Translations under genes and position numbers: made by a program
Notes under the pieces: generated by a model
Database searches by the model: none
Seen by the model: the letters and a program-made list of their open reading frames with translations, nothing else
Told to the model about the DNA's origin: nothing
From: DATJWY01 sp035500775
GTDB lineage: Bacteria; Pseudomonadota; Alphaproteobacteria; Acetobacterales; Acetobacteraceae
DNA: 13,633 nucleotides
Assembly: GCA_035500775.1 (NCBI GenBank)
Contig: DATJWY010000081.1
Coordinates: 1 to 13,633 of the forward strand
Reading direction: 5' to 3'
Part shown: positions 1 through 6,461 of the stretch, piece by piece
Layout of the letters: each line of letters begins with the position of its first letter
Position numbering within the stretch: position 1 is the first letter of the stretch

Positions 1-36
1 CTCCTGGTGGGGTGCAGGGGCAACGCCTCTGGCCTT
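1..36 (-). repeat. Intergenic two-hairpin repeat, unit A (cut by window start)
   Basis: Read on the minus strand this begins AAGGCCAGAGGC, then a GTT loop, then GCCCCTGC and ACCCC. That is the proximal hairpin of the repeat family seen elsewhere in the window. The stem (15-21 with 25-31) has one G-T wobble. The distal hairpin starts near position 7 and is cut off by the window edge. The proximal end points toward gpmI, 120 bases away. Assignment rests on similarity to units C, E and F. Confidence 0.7.
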
Positions 37-139
37 TCTTCTCCAGGCAAGCAACCCGCACCCCGCCAGACCGTACTTGCCCAGGCAGGCAGGCTTCGCT
101 ACCTGCAAACCATCCGCTGACCCGCCAGCCCTTTTGCCC

Positions 140-145
140 AGGAGG
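140..145 (+). promoter_or_regulatory. Ribosome binding site of gpmI
   Basis: A perfect AGGAGG lies 11 bases before the ATG at 157 and supports that start over later in-frame methionines. Confidence 0.75.
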
Positions 146-156
146 CCTTCCCCCCG

Positions 157-1701
157 ATGCCGCAGCAGCCCCGCCCCGTGATGCTGGTGATTCTGGACGG
201 CTTCGGCTGGCGCGAGGAAGAGGCGGACAACGCCGTGCGCCAGGCGCACAAACCGAATTTCGACCGTCTCTGGGCGGCCGGCCCGCGCGCTTTCCTGCAC
301 ACCAGCGGCGACGATGTGGGCCTGCCGGACGGGCAGATGGGCAATTCCGAGGTCGGCCATCTCAATATCGGCGCCGGGCGCGTGGTGCGGCAGGAGCTGC
401 CGCGCATCGGCCACGCGATCAAGGACGGCAGCCTGGCCGCCGCGCCGGCGCTGCGCGCGCTGATCGAGGCGCTGCGCCAGTCGGGCGGCACCTGCCACCT
501 GCTCGGCCTGATCTCGGATGGCGGCGTGCACTCGCATCAGGACCACGCGGTGGCGCTGGCGAAAATCCTGAGCGAGGCGGGCGTGCCCACCGTGCTGCAC
601 GCCTTCACCGACGGGCGGGACACGGCGCCGCGCTCCGGCCTCGGCTATCTGCGGCAGGTGCGGGCGGCGCTGCCCGCCGGCGTGCCGGTGGCCACGGTCG
701 GCGGCCGCTACTTCGCCATGGACCGCGACAAGCGCTGGGAGCGCGTGGGCAAGGCCTATAACGCGCTGGCCGAGGCCGAGGGGCCGCGCTTCGCCAGCGC
801 CGAGGCGGTGGTGGAGGCTGCCTACACGCAGGACGTCACCGACGAGTTCATCATCCCCGCCGTGGTCGGCGACTACCAGGGCATGCGGGATGGCGACGCC
901 ATTCTCTGCTTCAACTTCCGCGCCGACCGGGTGCGGGAGATCCTGGCCGCGCTGGTGGAGCCGGAATTCGACGGCTTTCCCCGCAAGCGGGTGATCCGCT
1001 TTGCCGCCGCGGTCGGCATGACGCATTACAGCGACGAGCTTTCCACCCGGCTCGGCACCCTGTTCCCGCCGCAGACCCTGCCGAACATCCTCGGCGAGGT
1101 CGTCTCCAAGGCCGGCCGGACGCAGCTGCGCATGGCGGAGACGGAGAAATATCCGCACGTCACCTACTTCCTCAACGGCGGCGAGGAGACGCCCTTCCCG
1201 GGCGAGGACCGCATCCTGGTGCCGTCGCCGAAGGTCGCGACCTATGATCTGCAGCCCGAGATGTCGGCGCCGGAACTGACCGACAAGGCGGTGGCGGCGA
1301 TCGACAGCGGCAAATACGACCTGATCGTGCTGAACTTCGCCAACCCGGACATGGTCGGGCATACCGGCAGCCTGCCGGCCGCGATCCGCGCCGTGGAGGC
1401 GGTGGATCAGGGTCTCGGCCGCATCACCGACGCGGTGGCGCGGCAGGGCGGCGCGCTGCTCGTCACCGCCGATCACGGCAATTGCGAGATGATGCGCGAC
1501 CCGGTGACCGGCGGGCCGCACACCGCGCACACCACGAACCCGGTGCCGCTGTTCCTGGCCGGGCGGCCGGGCGTGGGGCTCGCCGAGGGCCGGCTCGCGG
1601 ATCTGGCGCCGACCCTGCTCGATTTGATGGGGCTGCCACGTCCGGCGGAGATGACGGGGCACTCGCTGTTGCGGCAAGATGCCGCGCGCGCGGCGGAATA
1701 G
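157..1701 (+). CDS. gpmI: 2,3-bisphosphoglycerate-independent phosphoglycerate mutase
   Basis: This cytoplasmic glycolysis and gluconeogenesis enzyme interconverts 3- and 2-phosphoglycerate using two metal ions and a phosphoserine intermediate. The 514-residue product has the usual family length. It starts with the alkaline-phosphatase-superfamily metal motif LDGFG (D14). It has the catalytic serine in GQMGNSEVGHLN (S64), the substrate loop TDGRDTAP (151-158), and NFRADRVRE with R255 and R258. The C-terminal metal ligands lie in NPDMVGHTG (D398, H402), TADHGN (D439, H440) and HTAHTTNP (H455 or H458). All expected catalytic blocks are intact. The ATG at 157 is preceded by AGGAGG. The envC-like gene follows 62 bases downstream on the same strand, a pairing often seen in alphaproteobacteria, so co-transcription is likely. 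The name is secure. Confidence 0.97.
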   Translation: MPQQPRPVMLVILDGFGWREEEADNAVRQAHKPNFDRLWAAGPRAFLHTSGDDVGLPDGQMGNSEVGHLNIGAGRVVRQELPRIGHAIKDGSLAAAPALRALIEALRQSGGTCHLLGLISDGGVHSHQDHAVALAKILSEAGVPTVLHAFTDGRDTAPRSGLGYLRQVRAALPAGVPVATVGGRYFAMDRDKRWERVGKAYNALAEAEGPRFASAEAVVEAAYTQDVTDEFIIPAVVGDYQGMRDGDAILCFNFRADRVREILAALVEPEFDGFPRKRVIRFAAAVGMTHYSDELSTRLGTLFPPQTLPNILGEVVSKAGRTQLRMAETEKYPHVTYFLNGGEETPFPGEDRILVPSPKVATYDLQPEMSAPELTDKAVAAIDSGKYDLIVLNFANPDMVGHTGSLPAAIRAVEAVDQGLGRITDAVARQGGALLVTADHGNCEMMRDPVTGGPHTAHTTNPVPLFLAGRPGVGLAEGRLADLAPTLLDLMGLPRPAEMTGHSLLRQDAARAAE

Positions 1702-1719
1702 GACCATCCCGGCGCAGAC

Positions 1720-1738
1720 GGACTCGCGCCGCGAGTCC
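1720..1738. repeat. Perfect hairpin between gpmI and envC
   Basis: GGACTCGC (1720-1727) pairs perfectly with GCGAGTCC (1731-1738) around a three-base GCC loop. It sits 18 bases after the gpmI stop and 25 bases before the envC start. No T-run follows, so it is not a typical intrinsic terminator. It may stabilise or trim the gpmI mRNA, or be a dispersed palindrome. Its sequence is unrelated to the two-hairpin repeats elsewhere in the window. Confidence 0.6.
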
Positions 1739-1749
1739 AGGCCGATGAC

Positions 1750-1755
1750 GGAGGG
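1750..1755 (+). promoter_or_regulatory. Ribosome binding site of the envC-like gene
   Basis: GGAGGG lies 8 bases before the ATG at 1764 and favours that start over the in-frame ATG at 1776, which has no comparable site. Confidence 0.6.
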
Positions 1756-1763
1756 CGCGGCAT

Positions 1764-3065
1764 ATGGGCGGTAGCATGGTCGCCCGGAGGCATGACGGGA
1801 CAAGGCCCGCCCGCCTGTTGGTGCTCGGGCTCGGCCTGCTCTGCGCCCTTCCCGCCGCCTTCCCCGCTTCGGCGCAGGAACTCCCCCCGAGCAGCGATGC
1901 CGCCCGCCGCCAGTTGCAGCGCGCGGAGCAGAACCGCGCCGCCCAGCTCGCGCAGCAGCGCGCGGCGGCGATGCGGGCGCAGCAGGCGGCGGCGGAGAGC
2001 GACCGTCTCGCCGCCTCCCGCGCCGAGGCGGCGGCGAAGCTCCGCACCACCGAGGAGGCGATCGCCGATCTCGCCAGCCGCATGGACGGGCTGGCGCGGG
2101 CGCGCGCGGCGGTGGCGGCGCGGCTCCGGGCGCGGCAGGCGGATCTGCAGCCGATGCTGCCGCTGATCGAGCGCCTCTCGCTCTACCCGGCCGAGACCCT
2201 GCTCGCCGCCCCGGCCCCGCCGCAACAGGCGGTGACCGGCCTGCTCGTCATCAAGGGTCTGACCGAGCGGCTGCGGCAGGAGATGCTGGCGCTGCGGCAG
2301 GACGCGGCGGAACAGGCGCGGCTGGACGCCGAATTGCGGGATGAGACCGCGCGCCTCGCCGCGGCACGGGCCGCGCAGGCGGCGGCGGGCGCGGCGCTCG
2401 ATCAGCAGATCGCGACGGCGGAACAGAGCCGGCAGGCGGCGGAAGCAGCGGCCAGCACCGCGGCGCGGCGCGCGCAGGCGGAAGCGGCGCGGGCGGCGAC
2501 GCTGCGCGGCCTGATCGCAAATCTGGACGCCGCGCGGCAAGCGGCCGAGGAACAGGCGCGCGAGGAAGCGGCGCAGGCCGAGCAGCGCCGGCGGGAGGCA
2601 GAGGCGGAGGCGGCGAATGCGCGCGCCGAGCAGCTCGCCCCACCGCCCGGCCCGGGGCCGTCGGCGACCGGCACCCTGGTTTCTCCGGTCGCGGGCGGCG
2701 TGGTGCGGGAATGGGGCGCGGCCACCGAGGCGGGGCCGGCCAACGGCGTCACCTATGGCCCGCCGCCCGCCGCCCGCGTGGTTTCACCCTGCGGCGGCCG
2801 GGTGGTGTTCGCCGCGCCGTTCCGCAGCTTCGGGCGGCTGGTGATCGTCGATTGCGGCGGCGGCTACCATTTCGTGCTGGCCGGGCTCGAGCGGCTGGAC
2901 GTGGATGTCGGCCAGGCCGTGCATGCCGGGGAGCCCGTGGGGGCGATGCCGGACTGGGATCCCGGCCGGGCGGGCGACCGTCCGGCGCTGTATGTCGAGC
3001 TGCGGCGCGGCGGCCAGCCGGTGAACCCGGAGCCGTTCCTGCGCGCGAAGGGCGGGGCTGGCTAA
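1764..3065 (+). CDS. envC: EnvC-like murein hydrolase activator (degenerate M23/LytM domain)
   Basis: This is a predicted periplasmic protein that would help separate dividing cells by switching on peptidoglycan amidases. Residues 17-37 form a hydrophobic signal peptide ending ASA before Q38. Residues of about 45-135 and 165-290 are very rich in Ala, Arg, Glu and Gln, as expected for long coiled coils. A proline-rich linker (292-299) leads to a LytM-type domain (about 305-427) ending in ELRRGGQPVNPEPFL, the usual end of such domains. The zinc-binding positions are lost: the HxGxD motif reads NGVTY (N327, Y331), and the HLH motif reads ALY (A408, Y410). It should therefore be an activator rather than an active endopeptidase, like E. 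coli EnvC. It follows gpmI in an apparent operon. Family membership is firm; the amidase partner is inferred. Confidence 0.85.
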   Translation: MGGSMVARRHDGTRPARLLVLGLGLLCALPAAFPASAQELPPSSDAARRQLQRAEQNRAAQLAQQRAAAMRAQQAAAESDRLAASRAEAAAKLRTTEEAIADLASRMDGLARARAAVAARLRARQADLQPMLPLIERLSLYPAETLLAAPAPPQQAVTGLLVIKGLTERLRQEMLALRQDAAEQARLDAELRDETARLAAARAAQAAAGAALDQQIATAEQSRQAAEAAASTAARRAQAEAARAATLRGLIANLDAARQAAEEQAREEAAQAEQRRREAEAEAANARAEQLAPPPGPGPSATGTLVSPVAGGVVREWGAATEAGPANGVTYGPPPAARVVSPCGGRVVFAAPFRSFGRLVIVDCGGGYHFVLAGLERLDVDVGQAVHAGEPVGAMPDWDPGRAGDRPALYVELRRGGQPVNPEPFLRAKGGAG

Positions 3066-3091
3066 AATCAAGGGTTTTGCTGTCTGAGTCC

Positions 3092-3142
3092 TGCCAGGAG
3101 GCTCTGCCTCCTGGACCTCCGCCAAAGGGCGTAGCCCTTTGG
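3092..3142 (+). repeat. Intergenic two-hairpin repeat, unit B, after envC
   Basis: Two perfect 9-bp stems occur in tandem. CCAGGAGGC (3094-3102) pairs with GCCTCCTGG (3106-3114) around TCT. CCAAAGGGC (3122-3130) pairs with GCCCTTTGG (3134-3142) around GTA. The unit starts 26 bases after the envC stop with its proximal end toward envC. The layout matches unit D but the stem sequences differ. No T-run follows, so terminator activity is uncertain. The stretch from 3143 to 3212 shows no gene or recognisable site. Confidence 0.85.
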
Positions 3143-3212
3143 AAACCCTGACCTTATGCGGGGCCGGAAGAGCACAGCACAGTGCAGGCGTTGTTCCAGA
3201 GCCGGATGAATG

Positions 3213-3269
3213 AAAAGGGGTCTGGGGCCGTCGGCCCCAGCGGGGTCGAGGGGCGGAGCCCCACGCCTT
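3213..3269 (-). repeat. Intergenic two-hairpin repeat, unit C, upstream of nudC
   Basis: CTGGGGCC (3222-3229) pairs with GGCCCCAG (3233-3240). A shorter stem, GGGGC (3250-3254), pairs with GCCCC (3258-3262). The unit reads in the minus direction and ends with ACGCCTT toward nudC, 43 bases before its start. Its 3213-3262 part is the reverse complement of 4263-4312 (unit D) at 47 of 50 positions. Confidence 0.88.
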
Positions 3270-3312
3270 AAGCCGGTTGTGAGCCGCACGACCCCATGCG
3301 AGTTTCCGCGCC

Positions 3313-4254
3313 ATGCGACTGATCCATCCCACCGCGCCCAACGCCTACACGACGAGTCCGCTCGACCGCGCTGGGCTCCGGCGCGAGGACGAAGCATGGG
3401 TGCAGGCCCGCTATGACGATCCGGCCAGCCTGTTCGTGCCCGTCTGGCGCGGCAAGACGCTCGCCCGCCGCGGCGAGACGGAGGCGGAAGCGAGCTTCCT
3501 CTCCGGCGAGTCGGCCGTGCGGCTGCGCGCGCATGCCCGGGTGTGGGCGCTGCTCGGCCTGCTCGGGGACCGCGCTTTGTTCGCGCTCGACATCAGCGGC
3601 ATCGACGATCCGCGCCCCCTGGTGCCGGAGGCGGACGCATTCGAGGATCTGCGCGCCCTCACCGGCGTGCTGCCGGACCGCGACGCCTCGATCCTCGCGC
3701 ATGCGCGCGGCCTGATCCATTGGCGGCTGCGGCATGGGTTCTGCGGCGTCTGCGGCGCGCGCTGCCAGCCGCGCAGCGCCGGGCATATGCTTGCCTGCAC
3801 CGGCTGCGGCGCCAATCATTTCCCGCGCACCGACCCCGCCGTGATCATGCTGGTGACGCGGGAGGATCAGGTGCTGCTGGGCCATTCGCAGCGTTTCCCG
3901 AGCCGCGTGATGTATTCCACCCTGGCCGGGTTCGTGGAGCCGGGCGAGAGCCTGGAGGAAGCGGTGGCGCGGGAAGTGCTGGAGGAGGCCGGGGTGCGGG
4001 TCGGCCGGGTATATTTCCATTCCAGCCAGCCCTGGCCCTACCCCGCCTCGATCATGCTCGGCTTCTATGCCGAGGCGCTGAGCGACGTGATCACCATCGA
4101 CCCCGAGGAACTGCGCGACGCGCGCTGGTTTACCCGCGCCGAGCTGCGCGACCCGGCCGGGCACGGGTTCGAGTTGCCGTCGCGCCACAGCATCGCCCGC
4201 CGGCTGATCGATGACTGGCTGGGGGCGGATGAGGCGTCCATGGTGGGGGTGTAG
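3313..4254 (+). CDS. nudC: NAD(+) diphosphatase / NAD-capped RNA hydrolase (Nudix)
   Basis: The enzyme hydrolyses NADH or NAD+ to NMN(H) and AMP; NudC-family enzymes can also remove NAD caps from RNA 5' ends. The 313-residue product has an N-terminal substrate-domain region (about 1-135). It has a four-cysteine zinc ribbon (C144, C147, C162, C165), then a Nudix fold with a complete box from G206 to V228 (E212, R220, E221, E224, E225). SQPWPYPAS (238-246), the signature separating NAD(H) pyrophosphatases from other Nudix enzymes, is present. The ATG at 3313 has no strong ribosome binding site. The in-frame start cannot move far upstream because unit C lies there. The gene stands alone between repeat units C and D, so it is probably its own transcription unit. 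Function is secure at family level. Confidence 0.95.
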   Translation: MRLIHPTAPNAYTTSPLDRAGLRREDEAWVQARYDDPASLFVPVWRGKTLARRGETEAEASFLSGESAVRLRAHARVWALLGLLGDRALFALDISGIDDPRPLVPEADAFEDLRALTGVLPDRDASILAHARGLIHWRLRHGFCGVCGARCQPRSAGHMLACTGCGANHFPRTDPAVIMLVTREDQVLLGHSQRFPSRVMYSTLAGFVEPGESLEEAVAREVLEEAGVRVGRVYFHSSQPWPYPASIMLGFYAEALSDVITIDPEELRDARWFTRAELRDPAGHGFELPSRHSIARRLIDDWLGADEASMVGV

Positions 4255-4257
4255 AGC

Positions 4258-4313
4258 AGCGAGGGGCTCTGCCCCTCGACCCCACTGGGGCCGTCGGCCC
4301 CAGACCCCTTTTT
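4258..4313 (+). repeat. Intergenic two-hairpin repeat, unit D, after nudC
   Basis: CGAGGGGC (4260-4267) pairs with GCCCCTCG (4271-4278) around TCT. CTGGGGCC (4285-4292) pairs with GGCCCCAG (4296-4303) around GTC. The unit starts 3 bases after the nudC stop codon, so it is almost certainly transcribed as the nudC 3' end. Confidence 0.9.
4285..4313 (+). terminator. Likely intrinsic terminator of nudC (distal hairpin of unit D)
   Basis: The strong 8-bp GC stem of unit D is followed by ACCCC and then five T residues (4309-4313). The T-run starts five bases after the stem, a little late for an ideal terminator, hence moderate confidence. Among the complete units it is the only one followed by a T-run in the direction of a gene. 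Confidence 0.5.
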
Positions 4314-4335
4314 ATAAATGATTCCAAAGTCGTGC

Positions 4336-4386
4336 GGGTCTGGGGGCGCTGCCCCCAGCGGGGTGCGGGGCAGCGCCCCGCGGCTT
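4336..4386 (-). repeat. Intergenic two-hairpin repeat, unit E, after the hyf-like operon
   Basis: CTGGGGGC (4340-4347) pairs with GCCCCCAG (4351-4358) around GCT. GCGGGGC (4365-4371) pairs with GCCCCGC (4375-4381) around AGC. It reads in the minus direction and lies 46 bases beyond the hyfI stop. It is inverted relative to unit D. The D-E spacer holds ATGATTCCAAAG (4318-4329), which recurs in similar form between units G1 and G2. On the minus strand no T-run follows the distal stem, so any terminator role for the hyf-like operon is unproven. Confidence 0.85.
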
Positions 4387-4432
4387 GCCCGCATAGGTCA
4401 ATCATTATGCTCGCTGGTATTACAGACTCGCC

Positions 4433-4954
4433 TCACCCTACCTGCGCCTCCAGCAATGCCCGCAAGCCGGTCAGCACCGAATCCGGCGTCGGGGGGCAGC
4501 CGCGGATGCTCAGGTCCACCGGCAGCACCTGGTCCACGCCGCCATGCACGGCGTAGCTGCCCTTGAAGACCCCGCCATCCACCGCGCAATCCCCGATCGC
4601 CACGATCCATTTCGGCGCCGGCATCGCCTGCCAGCTGCGTTCCAGCGCCTCGCGCATATTCCGGGTCACGGGGCCGGTCACCAGCAGCACATCCGCGTGG
4701 CGGGGGCTGGCGACGAAGCGCAGGCCGAACCGCTCCAGGTCATAGATCAGGCCGGTCAGCGCGGTCAGTTCCAGCTCGCAGCCATTGCAGCTTCCGGCAT
4801 CGACATGCCGCAGCGCGAGGCTGCGCCCGAGGCGGGTCTGCGCCGCCACGTCCAGCCGATCCATCAACGCCTGAACGTGCTCGCCCGACGGTTCGGAAGC
4901 GGGCAGCGTGTCCGGCCCGTGCCGCAGCGAGCGCAGAACCTGTCGCCAGACCAT
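4433..4954 (-). CDS. hyfI: Hydrogenase-4/complex I small subunit (NuoB/HyfI-like)
   Basis: This is the electron-transfer subunit of a membrane-bound Ehr/hydrogenase-4-like complex, on its cytoplasmic face. The 173-residue protein belongs to the NuoB/HycG family. It has the four cysteines for one [4Fe-4S] cluster equivalent to N2 of complex I: C56 and C59 in GSCNGCELE, C123 in IGDCAVDGG, and C153 in RGCPPTP. Conserved LLVTGPVT (90-97) is also present. It is the last gene of the six-gene operon and starts one base after the hyfG stop, so translation is probably coupled. The cluster-binding set is complete although the partner large subunit has lost its metal ligands. The symbol follows homology only; an actual hydrogenase role is unlikely. 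Confidence 0.9.
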   Translation of the reverse strand: MVWRQVLRSLRHGPDTLPASEPSGEHVQALMDRLDVAAQTRLGRSLALRHVDAGSCNGCELELTALTGLIYDLERFGLRFVASPRHADVLLVTGPVTRNMREALERSWQAMPAPKWIVAIGDCAVDGGVFKGSYAVHGGVDQVLPVDLSIRGCPPTPDSVLTGLRALLEAQVG

Positions 4955-4955
4955 C

Positions 4956-6461
4956 TCAGAGATCCACCCCGGAATAAGAGCCGTTGAAGGATTTATTGAT
5001 CAGCGGGAAGTCGGCGACGATGTTGCCCTCGATGGCGCTCTCCAGCAGCGGCCAGTGCAGCCAGCTCGGATCGCGGGCGAAGGCGGCGGCGATCATGCCG
5101 CCATCCAGCCGCAGCCAGTGCCAGACATCGCCGCGGAACCCCTCGGCGACGCCCACCCCCTCGCCGCTCACCTGCGGCAGGGCGACGGAGAGCAGCCCGT
5201 CCGGCAGGGATGGCAGCATCGCCCGCAGCACGCGGAGACTCTCGACGATCTCGGCGAAGCGCACCCGGATCCGCGCATCCACATCGCCCGCCCGCAGCAC
5301 CGGCACGGTGAGGCCGAACTCGGCATAGTCCGGCAGCAGGCGGCGCGCGTCGAAATCCCGCCCGGAGGCACGGCCGACCACCCCGCCGGCCGCCAGCCGC
5401 CCGGCGAGCGCCGGCGGGACGATGCCGGTGCCCATCATCCGGTCGGCGAGGGTGGGGCTGTCCTCATAGATGCGGATCAGCTCGGGCAGCTCCGCCTCCG
5501 CCGCGTCCAGGACGGCGAACAGCGTCTCGGCGCCGCCAGGGGCGAGGTCGGCGACGACGCCGCCCGGCACCACCGCATCCATCATCAGCCGGTGGCCGAA
5601 CGCGACATGGGTGGCGCGCAACAGGCACTCGCGATGCAGGCCGAAACGGCCCTGCAGCATGGCGAAGGCGGCGTCGCCGCAAATGGCGCCGATATCGCCG
5701 AAATGGTTGGCGAGGCGCTCGATCTCGCCCATCACCACCCGCAGGGCGGCGGCGCGCGGCGGCGCATCCTTCCCGAGCGCCGCCTCGGCGGCCCGGGCGA
5801 AGGCGATGGCGTGCGCGACCGTGCTGTCGCCGGAAAGGCGGGCGACGAAGCGGGCGGCGGCGCGCGGGCTCTTGCCGCGCACCAGCAATTGCGTGCCCTT
5901 GTGGGCGTAGCCGAGCCGCGTCTCCAGCCGCACCACGGTTTCGCCGCTGGCGGTAAAGCGGAAATGGCCGGGCTCGATGATGCCGGCATGGACCGGGCCG
6001 ACGCCGATCTGATGCAGGTCGTCGCCGGTCACGGGGAGGAATTCGGGCGGCTCCGGCGTCGCCGGGCCCGGCACCGGCCGCGGCGACATGGGCCGCTCCT
6101 GCGGCCAGCGCCCGTGATCGAGCCAGGGGCGGAGATCGGTGCCGCCCTCCGGCGCATGGCCGAACAGGTCGTGGATCGCCCGCTCGAACCAGGCGGCGGC
6201 CGGACGCACCGGGGAGAGCGCCGGATAGACCCCGGCATCGACATCCACCGAGGCGAGCAGCGGCTCCTTGCCGTCGAGGAACAGCGCGTGCACCTGGACC
6301 GTGTCGGCCCAGAGGCCGAGCAGCGGCAGCTTATCGGCGGCGAGCGCGTCGGCGAGCTGGCGCCAGGCGGCCTGCGTCAGGGTGCGGCGAAACCAGGGAT
6401 GGCAGGTCTCGGCCCGCCCGGCGCGGATCAGCGCGGCGGCGTTCATCGGGTGATCGCTCAT
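4956..6461 (-). CDS. hyfG: Hydrogenase-4-like large subunit lacking Ni-Fe ligands (Ehr-type)
   Basis: The 501-residue protein is a fusion, as in HycE/HyfG. Residues of about 1-125 resemble NuoC (FERAIHDLFGHAPEGG, 92-107). Residues of about 150-501 resemble NuoD and the NiFe large subunit (VGPVHAGIIEPGHFRF, 154-169; LGYAHKG, 183-189). In a real NiFe hydrogenase two CxxC motifs bind the metal centre. Here the first site reads RLSGDSTVAHA (208-218), and the C terminus reads INKSFNGSYSGVDL (488-501) instead of a DPCxxC motif. The only cysteines are C20, C261 and C279. It therefore cannot bind Ni-Fe in the known way and probably acts as in Ehr or complex I, possibly with another substrate. It also lacks the C-terminal extension that hydrogenase maturation proteases remove. 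The start overlaps the hyfF stop by four bases (ATGA). Confidence 0.92.
   Translation of the reverse strand: MSDHPMNAAALIRAGRAETCHPWFRRTLTQAAWRQLADALAADKLPLLGLWADTVQVHALFLDGKEPLLASVDVDAGVYPALSPVRPAAAWFERAIHDLFGHAPEGGTDLRPWLDHGRWPQERPMSPRPVPGPATPEPPEFLPVTGDDLHQIGVGPVHAGIIEPGHFRFTASGETVVRLETRLGYAHKGTQLLVRGKSPRAAARFVARLSGDSTVAHAIAFARAAEAALGKDAPPRAAALRVVMGEIERLANHFGDIGAICGDAAFAMLQGRFGLHRECLLRATHVAFGHRLMMDAVVPGGVVADLAPGGAETLFAVLDAAEAELPELIRIYEDSPTLADRMMGTGIVPPALAGRLAAGGVVGRASGRDFDARRLLPDYAEFGLTVPVLRAGDVDARIRVRFAEIVESLRVLRAMLPSLPDGLLSVALPQVSGEGVGVAEGFRGDVWHWLRLDGGMIAAAFARDPSWLHWPLLESAIEGNIVADFPLINKSFNGSYSGVDL

Noticed and set aside
82..106. CAGGCAGGCAGGC run and possible small hairpin upstream of gpmI
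   Set aside because: The pairing is only five bases with a large loop, so it is too weak to call a riboswitch or attenuator.
3061..3080. AAAATC...TTTT as a terminator after envC
   Set aside because: There is no stable stem before the T residues; it is a chance AT-rich patch.
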